A stretch of DNA of 43,016 nt from Candidatus Omnitrophota bacterium (GCA_022013085.1 JAKLQX010000016.1:1-43016), one strand, 5' to 3'. Positions 1-11,221 are shown, numbered from the stretch's first letter. Notes: a model not told the origin generated them from the sequence alone. Numbers and translations are program-made.

Positions 1-63
1 TGAAGCAATGTACCGGCTAATTTCTTCTCGCTCCATGAGCGTAATTCTTTGGTATTTAATCAT
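1..63 (-). CDS. N-terminal fragment of a probable IS30-family-like transposase (runs off the window edge)
   Basis: Reverse strand from 63 reads MIKYQRITLMEREEISRYIAS, with an upstream SD (GGAGAAAGGAGTTGCTAATG). The start resembles IS30 N-termini (xYxxLTxxERxxI). Only 21 codons are visible. Confidence 0.45.
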   Translation of the reverse strand, partial: MIKYQRITLMEREEISRYIAS

Positions 64-171
64 TAGCAACTCCTTTCTCCTGCTATTATAGCAGATTAAG
101 GTGTTGCATTAGTTCCTTGAACCGACAGACAGTGTACGTAATTGCTTATAGCGTAATGGTTTAGAAAACAA

Positions 172-1431
172 ATGCACGAATTTCTTTATAAGAATAATCA
201 GCTTTATTGTGAGAATATTTTAGTTGAAAGATTAGCTAAAACGTATGGCAGCCCGCTTTACGTTTATAGCTATGCAACACTTGTAGACCACTTTGTTAAG
301 CTGCGTAATGCCTTTGCTTCGCTTGATCCGCTTATTTGTTATTCAGTCAAAGCTAATTCTAACCTGGCGATTCTTAAAGCATTAGTGAATATTGGCGCGG
401 GATTAGATATTGTTTCCGGTGGGGAGCTTTCGCGAGCGTTAGAAGTTGGCTGCCCCGCGAAAAAAATTGTTTACGCGTCAGTAGGAAAGACTGACCAAGA
501 GATCGCTAAAGCTATAAATAAAGGAATTTTATTTTTTAATGTAGAATCTTTGCCGGAATTAGTTAATATTAATCGCATTGCAAGAGGTAAAAATAAAGTT
601 ATAAAAGTAGCTATCCGCATAAATCCTGATGTTGAGGTAAAAACTCATAAATTCATCACTACGGGAAAAATTACTAATAAATTTGGCATCGACTTAAACA
701 GCGCGTATAAAATATTATTAATGCGAAATAAATTTAAGAACGTTTGTATATGTGGTTTGCATATTCATATCGGTTCTCAGATTACGCAGGGGGCTCCTTT
801 TGTGGCGGCAATTAAAAAGGTTTCTAATTTTATTAACAAGATTAGCCTAAAAGGTATTGGGTTAGAATATTTGAATATCGGGGGAGGCATGGGGATTATT
901 TATGACAATGAAAATCCTCAGAGCGCGCAAATCTATGCTAATCAGATTACCCCCCTCTTAAAGAAGACGGGTTTAAAGATCATTATGGAGCCGGGTAGAT
1001 TTATTGTTGGCAACGCCGGTATTTTGATTACCAAGGTTCTTTATATTAAGAAAACTCCTAAGAAGAAATTTATTATTGTTGATGCGGGTATGAATGATTT
1101 GATCCGTCCGGCACTTTACGGGGCATATCATAACGTTGTCCCATTAAGAAAAATTTCTCAAACTGAAAAAGCAGATCTGGTGGGCCCGATCTGTGAAAGC
1201 GGCGATTTTTTAGCTAAGGCAAGAAACATTGCTAAAGTTAAAGTGGGAGATTATCTGGCGGTAATGAGCGCCGGGGCATACGGTTTTAGTATGTCTAGCA
1301 ACTACAATTCCCGCTTAAGGGCAGCTGAGGTTATGGTGGCTCGAGGCAAGATCTTTGTAATTAGGAAAAGAGAAGTAGCCCGAGATTTAATGCGTAATGA
1401 ATTAATTCCTGGTTTTTTATCAAAACCGTAG
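172..1431 (+). CDS. lysA: Diaminopimelate decarboxylase
   Basis: PLP-binding decarboxylase motifs: YSVKANSN, HIHIGSQI, EPGRFIVGNAG, GPICESGDFLA. Confidence 0.95.
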   Translation: MHEFLYKNNQLYCENILVERLAKTYGSPLYVYSYATLVDHFVKLRNAFASLDPLICYSVKANSNLAILKALVNIGAGLDIVSGGELSRALEVGCPAKKIVYASVGKTDQEIAKAINKGILFFNVESLPELVNINRIARGKNKVIKVAIRINPDVEVKTHKFITTGKITNKFGIDLNSAYKILLMRNKFKNVCICGLHIHIGSQITQGAPFVAAIKKVSNFINKISLKGIGLEYLNIGGGMGIIYDNENPQSAQIYANQITPLLKKTGLKIIMEPGRFIVGNAGILITKVLYIKKTPKKKFIIVDAGMNDLIRPALYGAYHNVVPLRKISQTEKADLVGPICESGDFLAKARNIAKVKVGDYLAVMSAGAYGFSMSSNYNSRLRAAEVMVARGKIFVIRKREVARDLMRNELIPGFLSKP

Positions 1432-1457
1432 GGGAGGTTTAAACCTCCCCTACGGTT
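1424..1457. repeat. 34-bp perfect palindrome overlapping the lysA stop
   Basis: AACCGTAGGGGAGGTTTAAACCTCCCCTACGGTT. Shares a 26-bp core with 35081-35114. Confidence 0.9.
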
Positions 1458-1468
1458 ACAAAGACTAA

Positions 1469-2245
1469 ATGAAAAAGATTATTTTTACTAAAATGGTTGC
1501 TTCAGGGAATGATTTTATTGTTATTGATAGGAAGCTAAGTGGCAACTTAGGTAGGTTAGCCAAGTTGCTATGCGATAGAAAATTTGGTATAGGTGCGGAT
1601 GGTTTGCTTCTACTTGATAACTCTAAGCATACTATGCGTATTTTTAATGCTGATGGCTCAGAGGCAGGAATGTGCGGTAATGGAGCGCGTTGTGCTGCTT
1701 TGCTTATCGGGAAAAAAAAGGATAAGATAAATACTTTGGCAGGAGTGGTTAAAACACAAGTATCCGGGGATCAAGCGAGAGTGCAGCTTACTAATCCTGA
1801 AGATATAAAATTAGATATTCCTCTAAATGTAAACGGCAGGTTGATTAAAGTAAATTTTATTAATACTGGTGTTCCGCATGTGGTTATTTTTGTGCAGGGA
1901 ATAGATAGTATTGATGTGAGAAATATTGGAAATAGTATTAGGCATCATACAAAGTTTGCTCCAGCAGGAACAAATGTTAATTTTGTAGAGGCAAAAGACA
2001 AAAATCTCATTCAGATTCGCACTTATGAAAGAGGGGTAGAGAATGAAACTTTAGCCTGTGGAACAGGAAGTGCGGCAAGTGCTGTAATTTTTGCTCTCAA
2101 GAAGGCAGTAGAAAATTTAGTAAAAGTTAAAACACAGAGCGGGGAAACGCTAAAAGTATTTTTTGAGAAAAATAATAACAAATTTCAAAATATTTGGTTA
2201 GAAGGCAGCGCAAAAATAGTTTACAAAGGAGAGTATTATGTTTAA
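1469..2245 (+). CDS. dapF: Diaminopimelate epimerase
   Basis: MVASGNDFIVID, FNADGSEAGMCGNGARC and ERGVENETLACGTGSAA motifs. Confidence 0.95.
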   Translation: MKKIIFTKMVASGNDFIVIDRKLSGNLGRLAKLLCDRKFGIGADGLLLLDNSKHTMRIFNADGSEAGMCGNGARCAALLIGKKKDKINTLAGVVKTQVSGDQARVQLTNPEDIKLDIPLNVNGRLIKVNFINTGVPHVVIFVQGIDSIDVRNIGNSIRHHTKFAPAGTNVNFVEAKDKNLIQIRTYERGVENETLACGTGSAASAVIFALKKAVENLVKVKTQSGETLKVFFEKNNNKFQNIWLEGSAKIVYKGEYYV

Positions 2246-3116
2246 GGGCTCGATTGTCGCCATAGTTACGCCTTTTCATAATGGAGGAGTTGATGAGAAG
2301 AAATTAAGGGAGCTGATTGATTTCCAGATTAAAAACGGAACTAGTGGTATCCTGCCTTGTGGCACAACCGGTGAATCTGCTACTTTAAATTTTGATGAGC
2401 ATGAAAAGGTAATTGAAGTCGTCATCGATCAGGTTAATAAAAGAGTTCCGGTTATTGCCGGGACAGGATCTAACTCTACTGAAGAAGCAATTAAACTTAC
2501 TCAACAGGCTGCTTGCGCCGGAGCCGATGCTTCTTTACAGGTTTCTCCGTATTACAATCGGCCTACGCAGCGAGGGTTGTATGAGCATTTTAAAGCTATC
2601 GCGCAAAGTGTAAAGATTCCGATCATTCTTTATAATATTGCCGGCCGCACTGGTGTAAATATCGAACCCGAGACAATCGCGAAATTAGCGCATGATTGCA
2701 AAAATATTGTCGCGGTAAAAGAAGCTTCCGGAAGCCTGGATCAGATGTCGCGTATCAGGCAGCTTTGTCCGAAAGAGTTTATTTTAATGTCTGGTGATGA
2801 TAGCTTGACTTTACCGGTATTAAGCATCGGTGGAACTGGGATAATATCCGTAGTTGCTAATATTGTGCCTGGCGATGTAGCAAATTTAGTTGATGCTTTT
2901 GCCAGAGGCGATCTTAAAGGAGCTCAAGCCTTGCATTTTAAATTACTGCCGTTAGTCAAGGCTGTATTTTTAGAGACAAATCCCATACCAATAAAGACGG
3001 CTATGGGGTTATTGGGTATGTGCGATGAAGATTTGCGTTTGCCTATGTGCAGTATGTCGGCGGATAATTTAGAAAAACTTAAAATAGCTTTGAGAGATTA
3101 CGGGTTGCTTAAGTAA
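2238..3116 (+). CDS. dapA: 4-hydroxy-tetrahydrodipicolinate synthase
   Basis: GTTGESATL, YNIAGRTGVN, VKEASGSLDQ, SGDDSLTLP. Confidence 0.95.
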   Translation: MFKGSIVAIVTPFHNGGVDEKKLRELIDFQIKNGTSGILPCGTTGESATLNFDEHEKVIEVVIDQVNKRVPVIAGTGSNSTEEAIKLTQQAACAGADASLQVSPYYNRPTQRGLYEHFKAIAQSVKIPIILYNIAGRTGVNIEPETIAKLAHDCKNIVAVKEASGSLDQMSRIRQLCPKEFILMSGDDSLTLPVLSIGGTGIISVVANIVPGDVANLVDAFARGDLKGAQALHFKLLPLVKAVFLETNPIPIKTAMGLLGMCDEDLRLPMCSMSADNLEKLKIALRDYGLLK

Positions 3117-3128
3117 AGGAGAACAAGG

Positions 3129-3851
3129 ATGATAAAGTTAGGGATTGCCGGAGCCTGTGGAAAAATGGGTAGGCGTATTTATGAACTTGCTGCACAAGAC
3201 AAGGAATTAGAAGTTGGGTTGGCTTTAGAGAAGAAAGGCACCCCTTTAATTGGCAAAGAATTAGGCAGGTTAAAAGTTTCCTCTAATCCAGATGGTTTAT
3301 TTCTGGTTGATGTTTTGGTAGATTTTACTCTACCAGAAGCCGTTGATGAACATTTAGACTACGTAGCTAAATATAAAAAGGCCTTGGTTTTAGGGACTAC
3401 CGGTTTAACTGATGCGCAAGTAAATAAGGTTAGCGAGGTATCCAGGGTTGTGCCAATTGTTTATTCTCCTAATATGTCTATAGGGGTTAATGTGTTATTT
3501 TCAGTATTACCGGAGATAGCTAAAAAACTAGGCCCAGATTATAGCGTGGAGATTGTTGAGGCGCATCATAAGGCTAAGAAAGATGCTCCCAGTGGCACGG
3601 CTAAAAAATTAGCTGAAATTATTAAAAATGTTACTAAAAAAGATCTCGCTATCCACTCTATTCGCTTAGGTGATATTTTTGGTGATCACACTGTGATTTT
3701 TTGCGGTAACTCTGAGCGTATTGAAGTTAAGCATCAGGCGCATTCGCGTGATTTATTTGCTGTGGGTGCTTTAAAAGCAGTTAAATGGATTGTTGGCAAG
3801 CCCGCTGGGCTATATTCGATGCAAGATGTTTTAAGTAACAGGTCATCCTGA
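3129..3851 (+). CDS. dapB: 4-hydroxy-tetrahydrodipicolinate reductase
   Basis: GACGKMGRRI, VLGTTGLT, YSPNMSIGVNVL, EAHHKAKKDAPSGTA. Confidence 0.95.
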   Translation: MIKLGIAGACGKMGRRIYELAAQDKELEVGLALEKKGTPLIGKELGRLKVSSNPDGLFLVDVLVDFTLPEAVDEHLDYVAKYKKALVLGTTGLTDAQVNKVSEVSRVVPIVYSPNMSIGVNVLFSVLPEIAKKLGPDYSVEIVEAHHKAKKDAPSGTAKKLAEIIKNVTKKDLAIHSIRLGDIFGDHTVIFCGNSERIEVKHQAHSRDLFAVGALKAVKWIVGKPAGLYSMQDVLSNRSS

Positions 3852-3918
3852 CCCCGCCTTGGCGGGGGAAGGATCTCGTTTTTAGATTCTTCGGTCGCTA
3901 TCGCTCCCTCAGAATGAC
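3842..3918. repeat. Dispersed-type palindromic repeat at the dapB 3' end
   Basis: GTCATCCTGA...CCCCGCCTTGGCGGGG...GGATCTCG...AGATTCTTCGG...TCAGAATGAC. The repeat supplies the dapB stop codon. Confidence 0.7.
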
Positions 3919-3940
3919 GCTTATTATTAAGGAGTGTTAA

Positions 3941-5101
3941 ATGTTTAAGGTTTCAAAGAAACTAAATTTACTTCCGCCTTATTTATTTCTAGAAATTGAT
4001 AAGGCTAAGCGTAAAGCACGCGCCGAAGGCAGGGATATCATTGATTTGGGGATAGGGGATCCAGATCAGCCTACGCCAGATTATGTGATTGATGCATTGA
4101 ATAAAGCCGTCGAGGACCCGGCAAATTATCGTTATGCTTTGGATCAAGGAATGCCGGTTTTGCGTTACGCGATTGCAGCCTGGTATAAGCGCAGGTTTAA
4201 TCTGGTTTTGAATCCAGATACAGAAATTCTTCCTCTCATCGGCTCAAAAGAAGGGATTGCGCATTTTCCTTTAGCTTTTATAAATCCAGGTGATTTTGCG
4301 CTTGTGCCTGATCCATGTTATCCTCCGTATAAAGGTGGAGTAATTCTTGCTGGCGGTAAAGTGCATCTTATGCCTTTGCTTGAAGCAAATAACTTCCTTC
4401 CGGATTTAAAAAGAATACCATTTTTAACGCGTAAGAAAGCAAAAATAATCTTTGTAAATTACCCCAATAATCCTACTAATGCTTGTGCCAGTGATGAGTT
4501 CTATGCTGAATTGATAGATTTTGCGAAAAAAAACAAAATTATTATAATTTCGGATGTTGCTTATTCAGAGATGGCTTATGATGGGTATAAACCGCGTAGC
4601 CTTCTGGAGTTTCCCGGAGCAAAAGACCTGGTTATTGAGTTTCATTCATTATCTAAGATCTATAATATGACTGGCTGGCGTGTAGGTTGGGCGTGTGGTA
4701 ATCCAACAATAGTCGCGGCTTTAGCTAAAGTGAAATCAAATATCGATTCTGGAATATTTTCGGCTGTACAATTAGCCGGAGTTGCTGCACTTAACGGGGA
4801 TCAGCATTTTGTGCAAGATATGTGCCAATTGTATCAGGAGAGACGAGATATTTTATGTTCTGGTTTAAATAGCTTAGGTTGGAAGTTAAATAAGCCAAAG
4901 GCAACTTTTTATTTATGGATTAACACTCCGGGCAAAGTTGATTCTATATCTTTTGCCGCACGGCTTTTAAAAGAAGCTGATATTGTGGCTACTCCGGGAG
5001 TAGGTTTTGGAAGATATGGCGAAGGATATATTCGTATGGCTTTAACTGTCAATAAAGAAAGAATAAAAGAAGCGTTGATCAGGCTTAAGAAAATAACCTA
5101 A
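3941..5101 (+). CDS. dapL: LL-diaminopimelate aminotransferase
   Basis: Class I/II aminotransferase (DLGIGDPDQPTP, SLSKIYNMTGWRVGWACGN), clustered with the dap genes. Confidence 0.88.
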   Translation: MFKVSKKLNLLPPYLFLEIDKAKRKARAEGRDIIDLGIGDPDQPTPDYVIDALNKAVEDPANYRYALDQGMPVLRYAIAAWYKRRFNLVLNPDTEILPLIGSKEGIAHFPLAFINPGDFALVPDPCYPPYKGGVILAGGKVHLMPLLEANNFLPDLKRIPFLTRKKAKIIFVNYPNNPTNACASDEFYAELIDFAKKNKIIIISDVAYSEMAYDGYKPRSLLEFPGAKDLVIEFHSLSKIYNMTGWRVGWACGNPTIVAALAKVKSNIDSGIFSAVQLAGVAALNGDQHFVQDMCQLYQERRDILCSGLNSLGWKLNKPKATFYLWINTPGKVDSISFAARLLKEADIVATPGVGFGRYGEGYIRMALTVNKERIKEALIRLKKIT

Positions 5102-5508
5102 TGGCGATTTGTTACCTTGGGCTCGGGTCGAATTTAGGCAATCGCAAAAGGAATATACAGTTGGCTGTTAAAAATATTAAATTGCTTAGAGATACTTGTA
5201 TACTTAAAAAATCTAAAATTGCCGCATCTTTTCCTGTTGGTGGCCCTTCCGGGCAGGGTAATTATTTAAATGCTGCTTTAAAAATCGAAACTAAGCTTAC
5301 TCCTATAAATTTACTGAAAAAACTTAAGAAAATTGAAATTATTTTAGGCCGCTTTAAGAGTGTGCGATTTGCTCCTAGGATTATTGATTTAGATATTCTA
5401 CTTTATGCAGATAAAGTTATAAATAGTAAAAAATTAACAATCCCGCATCCGCGAATGTTTGAGCGGGATTTTGTGATTAATCCTTTAAAAGAGGCGATAT
5501 GCAGGTAA
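5101..5508 (+). CDS. folK: 2-amino-4-hydroxy-6-hydroxymethyldihydropteridine pyrophosphokinase
   Basis: YLGLGSNLGNR, RFAPRIIDLDILLY, IPHPRMFERDFVINPL. Confidence 0.93.
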   Translation: MAICYLGLGSNLGNRKRNIQLAVKNIKLLRDTCILKKSKIAASFPVGGPSGQGNYLNAALKIETKLTPINLLKKLKKIEIILGRFKSVRFAPRIIDLDILLYADKVINSKKLTIPHPRMFERDFVINPLKEAICR

Positions 5509-6350
5509 TTCGCGATCCGCAAAAATTAATCTTAGCTCTTAAAAAGAGCAAGGCTGGTAAAAATAAAACAATTGGTTTTGTGCCGACAATGGGCGCAATG
5601 CATACTGGCCATTTAAATTTGATTAAACAAGCTGCTAAAGATAACCATATTGTTGCGGTAAGCATCTTTGTTAACCCTCAGCAATTCGGCCCAGGCGAAG
5701 ATTTAAAGTTTTATCCGCGCCCGCTTAAAAAAGATATTCAGCTTTGCCGCAAGCAAGGAGTGGATTTTATATTTCTTCCTGATAATAAAATTATGTATCC
5801 TGATGGTTATTCTACATTTATTAATGTTGGCCGGTTAAGTCATTTGCTTTGTGGAGCTAAACGGCCCGGGCATTTTCGCGGTGTAGCAACTGTAGTAGCT
5901 AAGCTGCTTAATATCGTCAAGCCAGACAACCTTTATTTAGGCCAAAAAGATGCTCAGCAGGCAATTATTATTTCCAGGATGATTAAAGATTTAAACTTCC
6001 CGGTTAAAGTAAATGTTTTGCCTATTGTACGTTTTAAAGATGGATTAGCCTTAAGTTCACGCAATACTTACTTAAACAAAAATGAAAGAACTAGTGCGGT
6101 AGTTCTATTTAAGGCCTTACGGCTTGCAGAAATTCTGGTTAGTAATGGCCAGCGTAATGCAAACAGAATAATAAGCAGAATGAGTCAACTTATTGAAAAA
6201 AATAAAAAAGCTAAAATTGATTATATAGCTATTGTTAATCAGGAACAACTTAAAGAGATGAAAAAAGTTAAAACAGGAAGTTTGATTGCTTTAGCGGTTA
6301 AGATCGGCAAGACTAGGCTTATTGATAACACAATTATTGGCTGCATCTAA
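5499..6350 (+). CDS. panC: Pantothenate synthetase
   Basis: GFVPTMGAMHTGHLNL, SIFVNPQQFGPGEDL, YLGQKDAQQ, LALSSRN. Confidence 0.95.
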   Translation: MQVIRDPQKLILALKKSKAGKNKTIGFVPTMGAMHTGHLNLIKQAAKDNHIVAVSIFVNPQQFGPGEDLKFYPRPLKKDIQLCRKQGVDFIFLPDNKIMYPDGYSTFINVGRLSHLLCGAKRPGHFRGVATVVAKLLNIVKPDNLYLGQKDAQQAIIISRMIKDLNFPVKVNVLPIVRFKDGLALSSRNTYLNKNERTSAVVLFKALRLAEILVSNGQRNANRIISRMSQLIEKNKKAKIDYIAIVNQEQLKEMKKVKTGSLIALAVKIGKTRLIDNTIIGCI

Positions 6351-6351
6351 T

Positions 6352-7179
6352 ATGAATCATCGACAGAGGCTTAAAATCGGTATCGTGGGTTGTGGGGCAA
6401 TTGGCAGCTCTTTAGCAAAGGAGATAGTCAAAGGTATGCGTAAGCATGCTTGCCTGGTAGCTCTTTTTGATATAAGGCCGGAAAAAGCTCAGTTGCTTTC
6501 TAGAAAGCTAACTCGGGATACAAAATTGTGTGTAGGCAATTTGAAAGCTTTAATTAAACGGTCGGATTTGGTAATTGAGGCATCTTCAGCAAAAGCATCA
6601 TGGGAAATCGTATGCCAATCTTTGTCCGGTGGATGTAAAGTTATGGTTATGAGCGTAGGTGGAATGGTCGGCCACTTAGATGAACTTTATGTTTTATCTA
6701 GAAAAAACAATGCGATGGTTTATTTTCCTAGCGGAGCTATTTCAGGGATCGATGCCATAAAAGCGGCAAATATAGGGAAAATACAAAAGGTGGTTTTGAC
6801 TACGCGCAAACACCCTGATGCATTTAGCGGTGTAGAATACGTGTCCAAGAACTTTAAGCTTAGTGGTTTAAAACACGATAAGCTGTTGTTTAAGGGCAGC
6901 GCGGCGATGGCAGTAAAATATTTCCCGCAAAATATTAATGTTGCGGCAGTTTTAGGTTTAGCCGGGATAGGCATGCGTAAAACTCTGGTGCGTATAATCG
7001 CTAGCCCCAAGGTAAAGAAGAATATTCATGAAATTGAAATTGAATCGAAGGCAGCTAAAATCTTCACGCGTACTGAGAATATTTTGCATCCACAGAATCC
7101 CAAGACTTCTTTTTTAGCGGTGCTTTCGGCAATTGCGACATTAAATGAGATTTTACAGCCGATAAAAATCGGCACTTAA
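6352..7179 (+). CDS. nadX: Aspartate dehydrogenase-like protein
   Basis: GIVGCGAIGSSLA Rossmann motif, IEASSAKA, VMSVGGM, FPSGAISGIDAIKAA, NINVAAVLGLAGIG. ORF track start is 6322; ATG 6352 is preferred. Confidence 0.8.
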   Translation: MNHRQRLKIGIVGCGAIGSSLAKEIVKGMRKHACLVALFDIRPEKAQLLSRKLTRDTKLCVGNLKALIKRSDLVIEASSAKASWEIVCQSLSGGCKVMVMSVGGMVGHLDELYVLSRKNNAMVYFPSGAISGIDAIKAANIGKIQKVVLTTRKHPDAFSGVEYVSKNFKLSGLKHDKLLFKGSAAMAVKYFPQNINVAAVLGLAGIGMRKTLVRIIASPKVKKNIHEIEIESKAAKIFTRTENILHPQNPKTSFLAVLSAIATLNEILQPIKIGT

Positions 7180-7212
7180 TTAAAAAACATACGAAAGGGG
7201 GTGAATCAAAAA

Positions 7213-7452
7213 ATGGCAGATAAAGTACTGAAGGTGGGAATAAAGAGGGAAAAAGGTTATCTCTATTATATTGACAAGCAGGGTGACGTATCTTGCGCCA
7301 AAATGGCAAGAGGTGCGAAAAAGGGAGGTAGCCCCAAGAAGGTAGAGAAATGCGGTATCAAGAGAAAAGTCGGATACCTTTATTTTCTCGATAAGAAAGG
7401 CGATGTCTCTTGCGCTAAGATGAAAAGAGGCGGAAAGAAGAAAAAGAAATAA
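7213..7452 (+). CDS. Small basic protein with a tandemly duplicated motif
   Basis: Two copies of GIKRx-GYLYxxDKxGDVSCAKMxRG. SD GAAAGGGGG lies upstream. The ORF track begins at GTG 7201. Confidence 0.7.
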   Translation: MADKVLKVGIKREKGYLYYIDKQGDVSCAKMARGAKKGGSPKKVEKCGIKRKVGYLYFLDKKGDVSCAKMKRGGKKKKK

Positions 7453-7476
7453 TTTTCCGGCTTCTGAAAAAGTATA

Positions 7477-7518
7477 GCCCCTGTATAAATAGATTTATTT
7501 TTCTAAATTTACAGGGGC
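7477..7518 (+). terminator. Candidate intrinsic terminator hairpin
   Basis: GCCCCTGTA ... TACAGGGGC followed shortly by a T-run (GTACTTTTT). Confidence 0.5.
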
Positions 7519-7543
7519 GTACTTTTTATGCTATAATCAGCCT

Positions 7544-8305
7544 ATGATTGAGAACAAAAAAGTTGTTGTAGTAATGCCTGCCTTTAATGCCGCCCGGACA
7601 TTGGAAAACGTTTATCAGGAGATTCCTAAAGGGATTGTTGACGAGGTATTGTTAGTTGATGACCAAAGCCAAGACGATACTGTGGCAATCGCCAAGAAAT
7701 TAGGGTTAAGGATATTTTTTCATGAGAGAAACTCTGGTTATGGAGCAAACCAAAAAATTTGCTACCGGGAAGCTTTGAAAATAGGGGCAGATATTGTTAT
7801 CATGTTGCATCCGGATTATCAATACCCGCCTAAATTAATAAATGCTTTTGCTGCGCTTATTTCTAGTAATATGTTTGACATTGTCTTAGGTTCGCGTATC
7901 TTAGGCGGTAGAGCATTATCTGGAGGTATGCCTCTTTATAAGTATGTATCAAATCGCGTACTTACCTTTATAGAAAATATTCTTCTTCGCCAGAAGTTAT
8001 CTGAGTATCATACGGGTTATCGGGCTTTTTCCCGCAAGGCGCTGCTCGAGCTGCCTTTATTAGAAAATTCAGATGATTTTATTTTTGATAACCAGATTAT
8101 TGCCCAAGGTGTTTATTTTGGTTATAGATTTGGAGAGATTACCGCGCCATCAGTTTATACTCATGAATCTTCAAGCATCACATTTAAACGTAGTATTATT
8201 TATGGTTTAGGGGTTATCCTTACTGCGATTAAATTTAAATTGCAAGTTTTACGTTTAGGAAACTTTAAAATATTTAACAAAGATGGCAAGAAAATTGTTA
8301 TTTAA
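7544..8305 (+). CDS. Family 2 glycosyltransferase (DPM1/undecaprenyl-phosphate sugar transferase-like)
   Basis: [50 protein letters not shown]. Confidence 0.9.
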   Translation: MIENKKVVVVMPAFNAARTLENVYQEIPKGIVDEVLLVDDQSQDDTVAIAKKLGLRIFFHERNSGYGANQKICYREALKIGADIVIMLHPDYQYPPKLINAFAALISSNMFDIVLGSRILGGRALSGGMPLYKYVSNRVLTFIENILLRQKLSEYHTGYRAFSRKALLELPLLENSDDFIFDNQIIAQGVYFGYRFGEITAPSVYTHESSSITFKRSIIYGLGVILTAIKFKLQVLRLGNFKIFNKDGKKIVI

Positions 8306-8348
8306 TCCTTTCTTTTTTAAATAATGCTCATAAACAACTACTATTAAA

Positions 8349-11147
8349 ATGAAAAATGAGTTTATAGTTATTCGTGGTGCCAGGGAGCATAATCTTAAGA
8401 ATATCAACCTGGATTTACCGCGCAACAAACTGATTGTTATAACCGGTTTATCAGGATCCGGAAAATCCAGCCTTGCCTTTGATACGATTTATGCAGAAGG
8501 CCAACGCAGGTATGTTGAGAGCCTTTCCAGTTATGCTCGGCAGTTTCTTGAGCAGCTACAGAAACCAGATGTGGATTTTATCTCTGGTTTATCCCCAGCG
8601 ATTGCCATCCAACAACGTTCGGCAGGAGGCAATCCCCGCTCAACTGTTGCTACACAAACGGAGATATATGATTATCTAAGGCTATTATTTGCCAGGATAG
8701 GCAAGGTGCACTGTTATAAATGCGGCCTGTTGATTCAAAGTCAAAGTGCGCAGGAGATAGTTGAATCAATTATGAATTTTCAAGCGAATAATGATGTGCA
8801 GATTCTTGCTGGTTTAATCCAAGGGAAAAAAGGACAACATAAAGATATTTTTTCGCAGATTCAGAAATCCGGATTTGTGCGTGCCAGGGTAGACGGTAAA
8901 ATTTATGAATTACCCGCAAAAATAAAATTAGCTAGATATAAACTCCATAATATAGAAGTAGTGGTTGATCGCTTGCATGTTCAGCCGGATGTTTTAAAGC
9001 GGCTTACGGATTCTATTGAAACTGCTCTTAAAGTAGGCAAGGGCACGGTTATTATTGCTAAAACAGGCGCATCCCGGGACTTAATCTTTAGTGAACAATA
9101 TGCCTGCGCTAATTGCCAAATAAGCTACGCAGAGATTAATCCACGAAATTTTTCTTTTAATTCCCCTTATGGGGCATGTCCTGAATGTAATGGCTTAGGA
9201 ATTAAGCTTGAATTTGATCCGGATTTAATTATTCCAGATAAAAATAAGAGCATTAATGCCGGAGCCCTCCAACCGTGGAAGCGTGGCGGTAGAGGCTATA
9301 TCCTTTATTATCGTTGGTTGATACGGGAGTTAAGCCATCGCTTAAAGTTTTCCCTGGATGAGCCTTTTAAGAAATTACCCAAGTTTGCGCAGAAGGCAAT
9401 TCTTTATGGCACAGATGAGATAATCGGTAGTAAACCATTTGAGGGGGTTATCCATAATTTAGAAAGGCTATTTAATCAAACAGACAGCGATTATCTGAAA
9501 GAAGAAATTAGCAGGTTCATGTCCAGCCTCCCTTGCCCGGCATGTTTTGGCGCCAGGCTTAAGCCGGAAAGTTTATCAATAAGGATTAATCAAAAGAATA
9601 TTCGGGAGATCACCTGTATGTCTATAAAAGAGGCAATGAATTTTTTTTCTTGCCTAAAATTAACAGAAAAAGAAAAATTAGTCAGTTATCAGGCATTAAA
9701 AGAAATAACTCAAAAATTGAAATTTTGCGTTGATGTTGGCTTGGACTATTTAACTTTGGACCGTAAAAGTGCAACTTTATCCGGTGGAGAGGCGCAGAGA
9801 ATACGCTTAGCTACTCAGGTGGGTTCTGGGCTGGTAGGGGTTTTATATGTTTTGGATGAGCCGAGCATTGGTTTGCATCAACGGGACAATGAAAAACTAC
9901 TCTCTACTTTAAAGGCACTGCGGGATTTAGGCAATACCCTGGTAGTTGTTGAGCATGACCAAGCTACTATTTTAAGCGCGGATCATATTGTGGATTTAGG
10001 CCCCGGGGCAGGCAGGCATGGAGGTAAGGTTATTTTTTCGGGTAATAAAGAGGAGCTTTTAAAAAGTGAAGATTCCTTAACCGCAAAATATATCCGTAAG
10101 GAGCTTTCGATTCAGCCGCCTGTAAACAGACGCACCTGGCGGAATAAGAAATATATTGAGATAAAAGGGGTTTGCGAACATAACCTTAAAAATATTAATT
10201 TGCGTTTTCCTTTAGGCACGTTTATTTGTGTAACCGGAGTATCAGGATCTGGTAAATCTACTTTAATTAGTGATATACTTTATCCAGCCTTAGCTCAGAG
10301 GATATATCGATCTAAAGTTAAACCCGGGGCATTTAAGAGTATAAGCGGGACAGAACAAATTGACCAGGTAATTGTCGTTGATCAGCAGCCAATCGGCAGA
10401 ACTCCACGTTCAAACCCGGCAACTTATACCGGAGTATTTGCTCATATAAGAGATTTATTCGCCCAGCTTCCAGAAGCGCGTCAACGAGGCTATAAACCGG
10501 GCAGATTTTCATTTAATGTTAAAGGCGGCCGCTGTGAGTCTTGCGGAGGCGATGGGATAAAGAAGATTGAAATGCATTTTTTACCTGATGTATATGTAAA
10601 ATGCGAGCTGTGCAAGGGGTTAAGGTTTAATAACGCGACTTTAGAGGTAAAATATAAAGGCAAATCTATAGCAGATGTTTTAGAGATGACGGCTGAGGAG
10701 GCCTCGGGGTTGTTTAGTAATATCCCGAAAATAAAAAATACCTTTGAATATTTAAATGACGTGGGGTTAGGCTATATTCAATTGGGCCAAAGCGCTACTA
10801 CTCTTTCCGGAGGAGAGGCGCAAAGGATTAAGCTTTCTTCGGAATTATGTAAACGCTCAACCGGAAAAACTCTTTATCTTCTTGATGAGCCTACTACCGG
10901 TTTGCATTTTGCCGACGTAGCTAAGTTATTATCTGTGTTAGGAAAATTAGTTGAGCGTCATAATACTGTTGTAGTAGTTGAACATAATTTAGAGGTAATT
11001 AAATGCGCCGATTTTATTATTGACTTGGGGCCTGAGGGCGGGGATAAGGGTGGAGAGGTCGTCGCTTCCTGTAGCCCGGAAGAGTTGATAAAAATAGACA
11101 AATCTTATACTGCTAAGTTTCTTAGAGAGGTTTTAATAAAAAAATGA
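8349..11147 (+). CDS. uvrA: Excinuclease ABC subunit A
   Basis: Two ABC ATPase domains ([24 protein letters not shown]), zinc-finger CxxC pairs, [12 protein letters not shown]. Confidence 0.98.
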   Translation: MKNEFIVIRGAREHNLKNINLDLPRNKLIVITGLSGSGKSSLAFDTIYAEGQRRYVESLSSYARQFLEQLQKPDVDFISGLSPAIAIQQRSAGGNPRSTVATQTEIYDYLRLLFARIGKVHCYKCGLLIQSQSAQEIVESIMNFQANNDVQILAGLIQGKKGQHKDIFSQIQKSGFVRARVDGKIYELPAKIKLARYKLHNIEVVVDRLHVQPDVLKRLTDSIETALKVGKGTVIIAKTGASRDLIFSEQYACANCQISYAEINPRNFSFNSPYGACPECNGLGIKLEFDPDLIIPDKNKSINAGALQPWKRGGRGYILYYRWLIRELSHRLKFSLDEPFKKLPKFAQKAILYGTDEIIGSKPFEGVIHNLERLFNQTDSDYLKEEISRFMSSLPCPACFGARLKPESLSIRINQKNIREITCMSIKEAMNFFSCLKLTEKEKLVSYQALKEITQKLKFCVDVGLDYLTLDRKSATLSGGEAQRIRLATQVGSGLVGVLYVLDEPSIGLHQRDNEKLLSTLKALRDLGNTLVVVEHDQATILSADHIVDLGPGAGRHGGKVIFSGNKEELLKSEDSLTAKYIRKELSIQPPVNRRTWRNKKYIEIKGVCEHNLKNINLRFPLGTFICVTGVSGSGKSTLISDILYPALAQRIYRSKVKPGAFKSISGTEQIDQVIVVDQQPIGRTPRSNPATYTGVFAHIRDLFAQLPEARQRGYKPGRFSFNVKGGRCESCGGDGIKKIEMHFLPDVYVKCELCKGLRFNNATLEVKYKGKSIADVLEMTAEEASGLFSNIPKIKNTFEYLNDVGLGYIQLGQSATTLSGGEAQRIKLSSELCKRSTGKTLYLLDEPTTGLHFADVAKLLSVLGKLVERHNTVVVVEHNLEVIKCADFIIDLGPEGGDKGGEVVASCSPEELIKIDKSYTAKFLREVLIKK

Positions 11148-11148
11148 A

Positions 11149-11221
11149 CCCCGCACCTTCTAAATATTCAGCTATTAAAGTCGTAAGGTTTAAAGAATTG
11201 AATAAAAAAGAAGGTGCGGGG
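11149..11221. repeat. Palindromic element family P1, copy A
   Basis: Perfect 13-bp inverted arms CCCCGCACCTTCT ... AGAAGGTGCGGGG, with an inner ATTCAG/TTGAAT pair. Lies between the uvrA stop and the next start. Confidence 0.85.
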
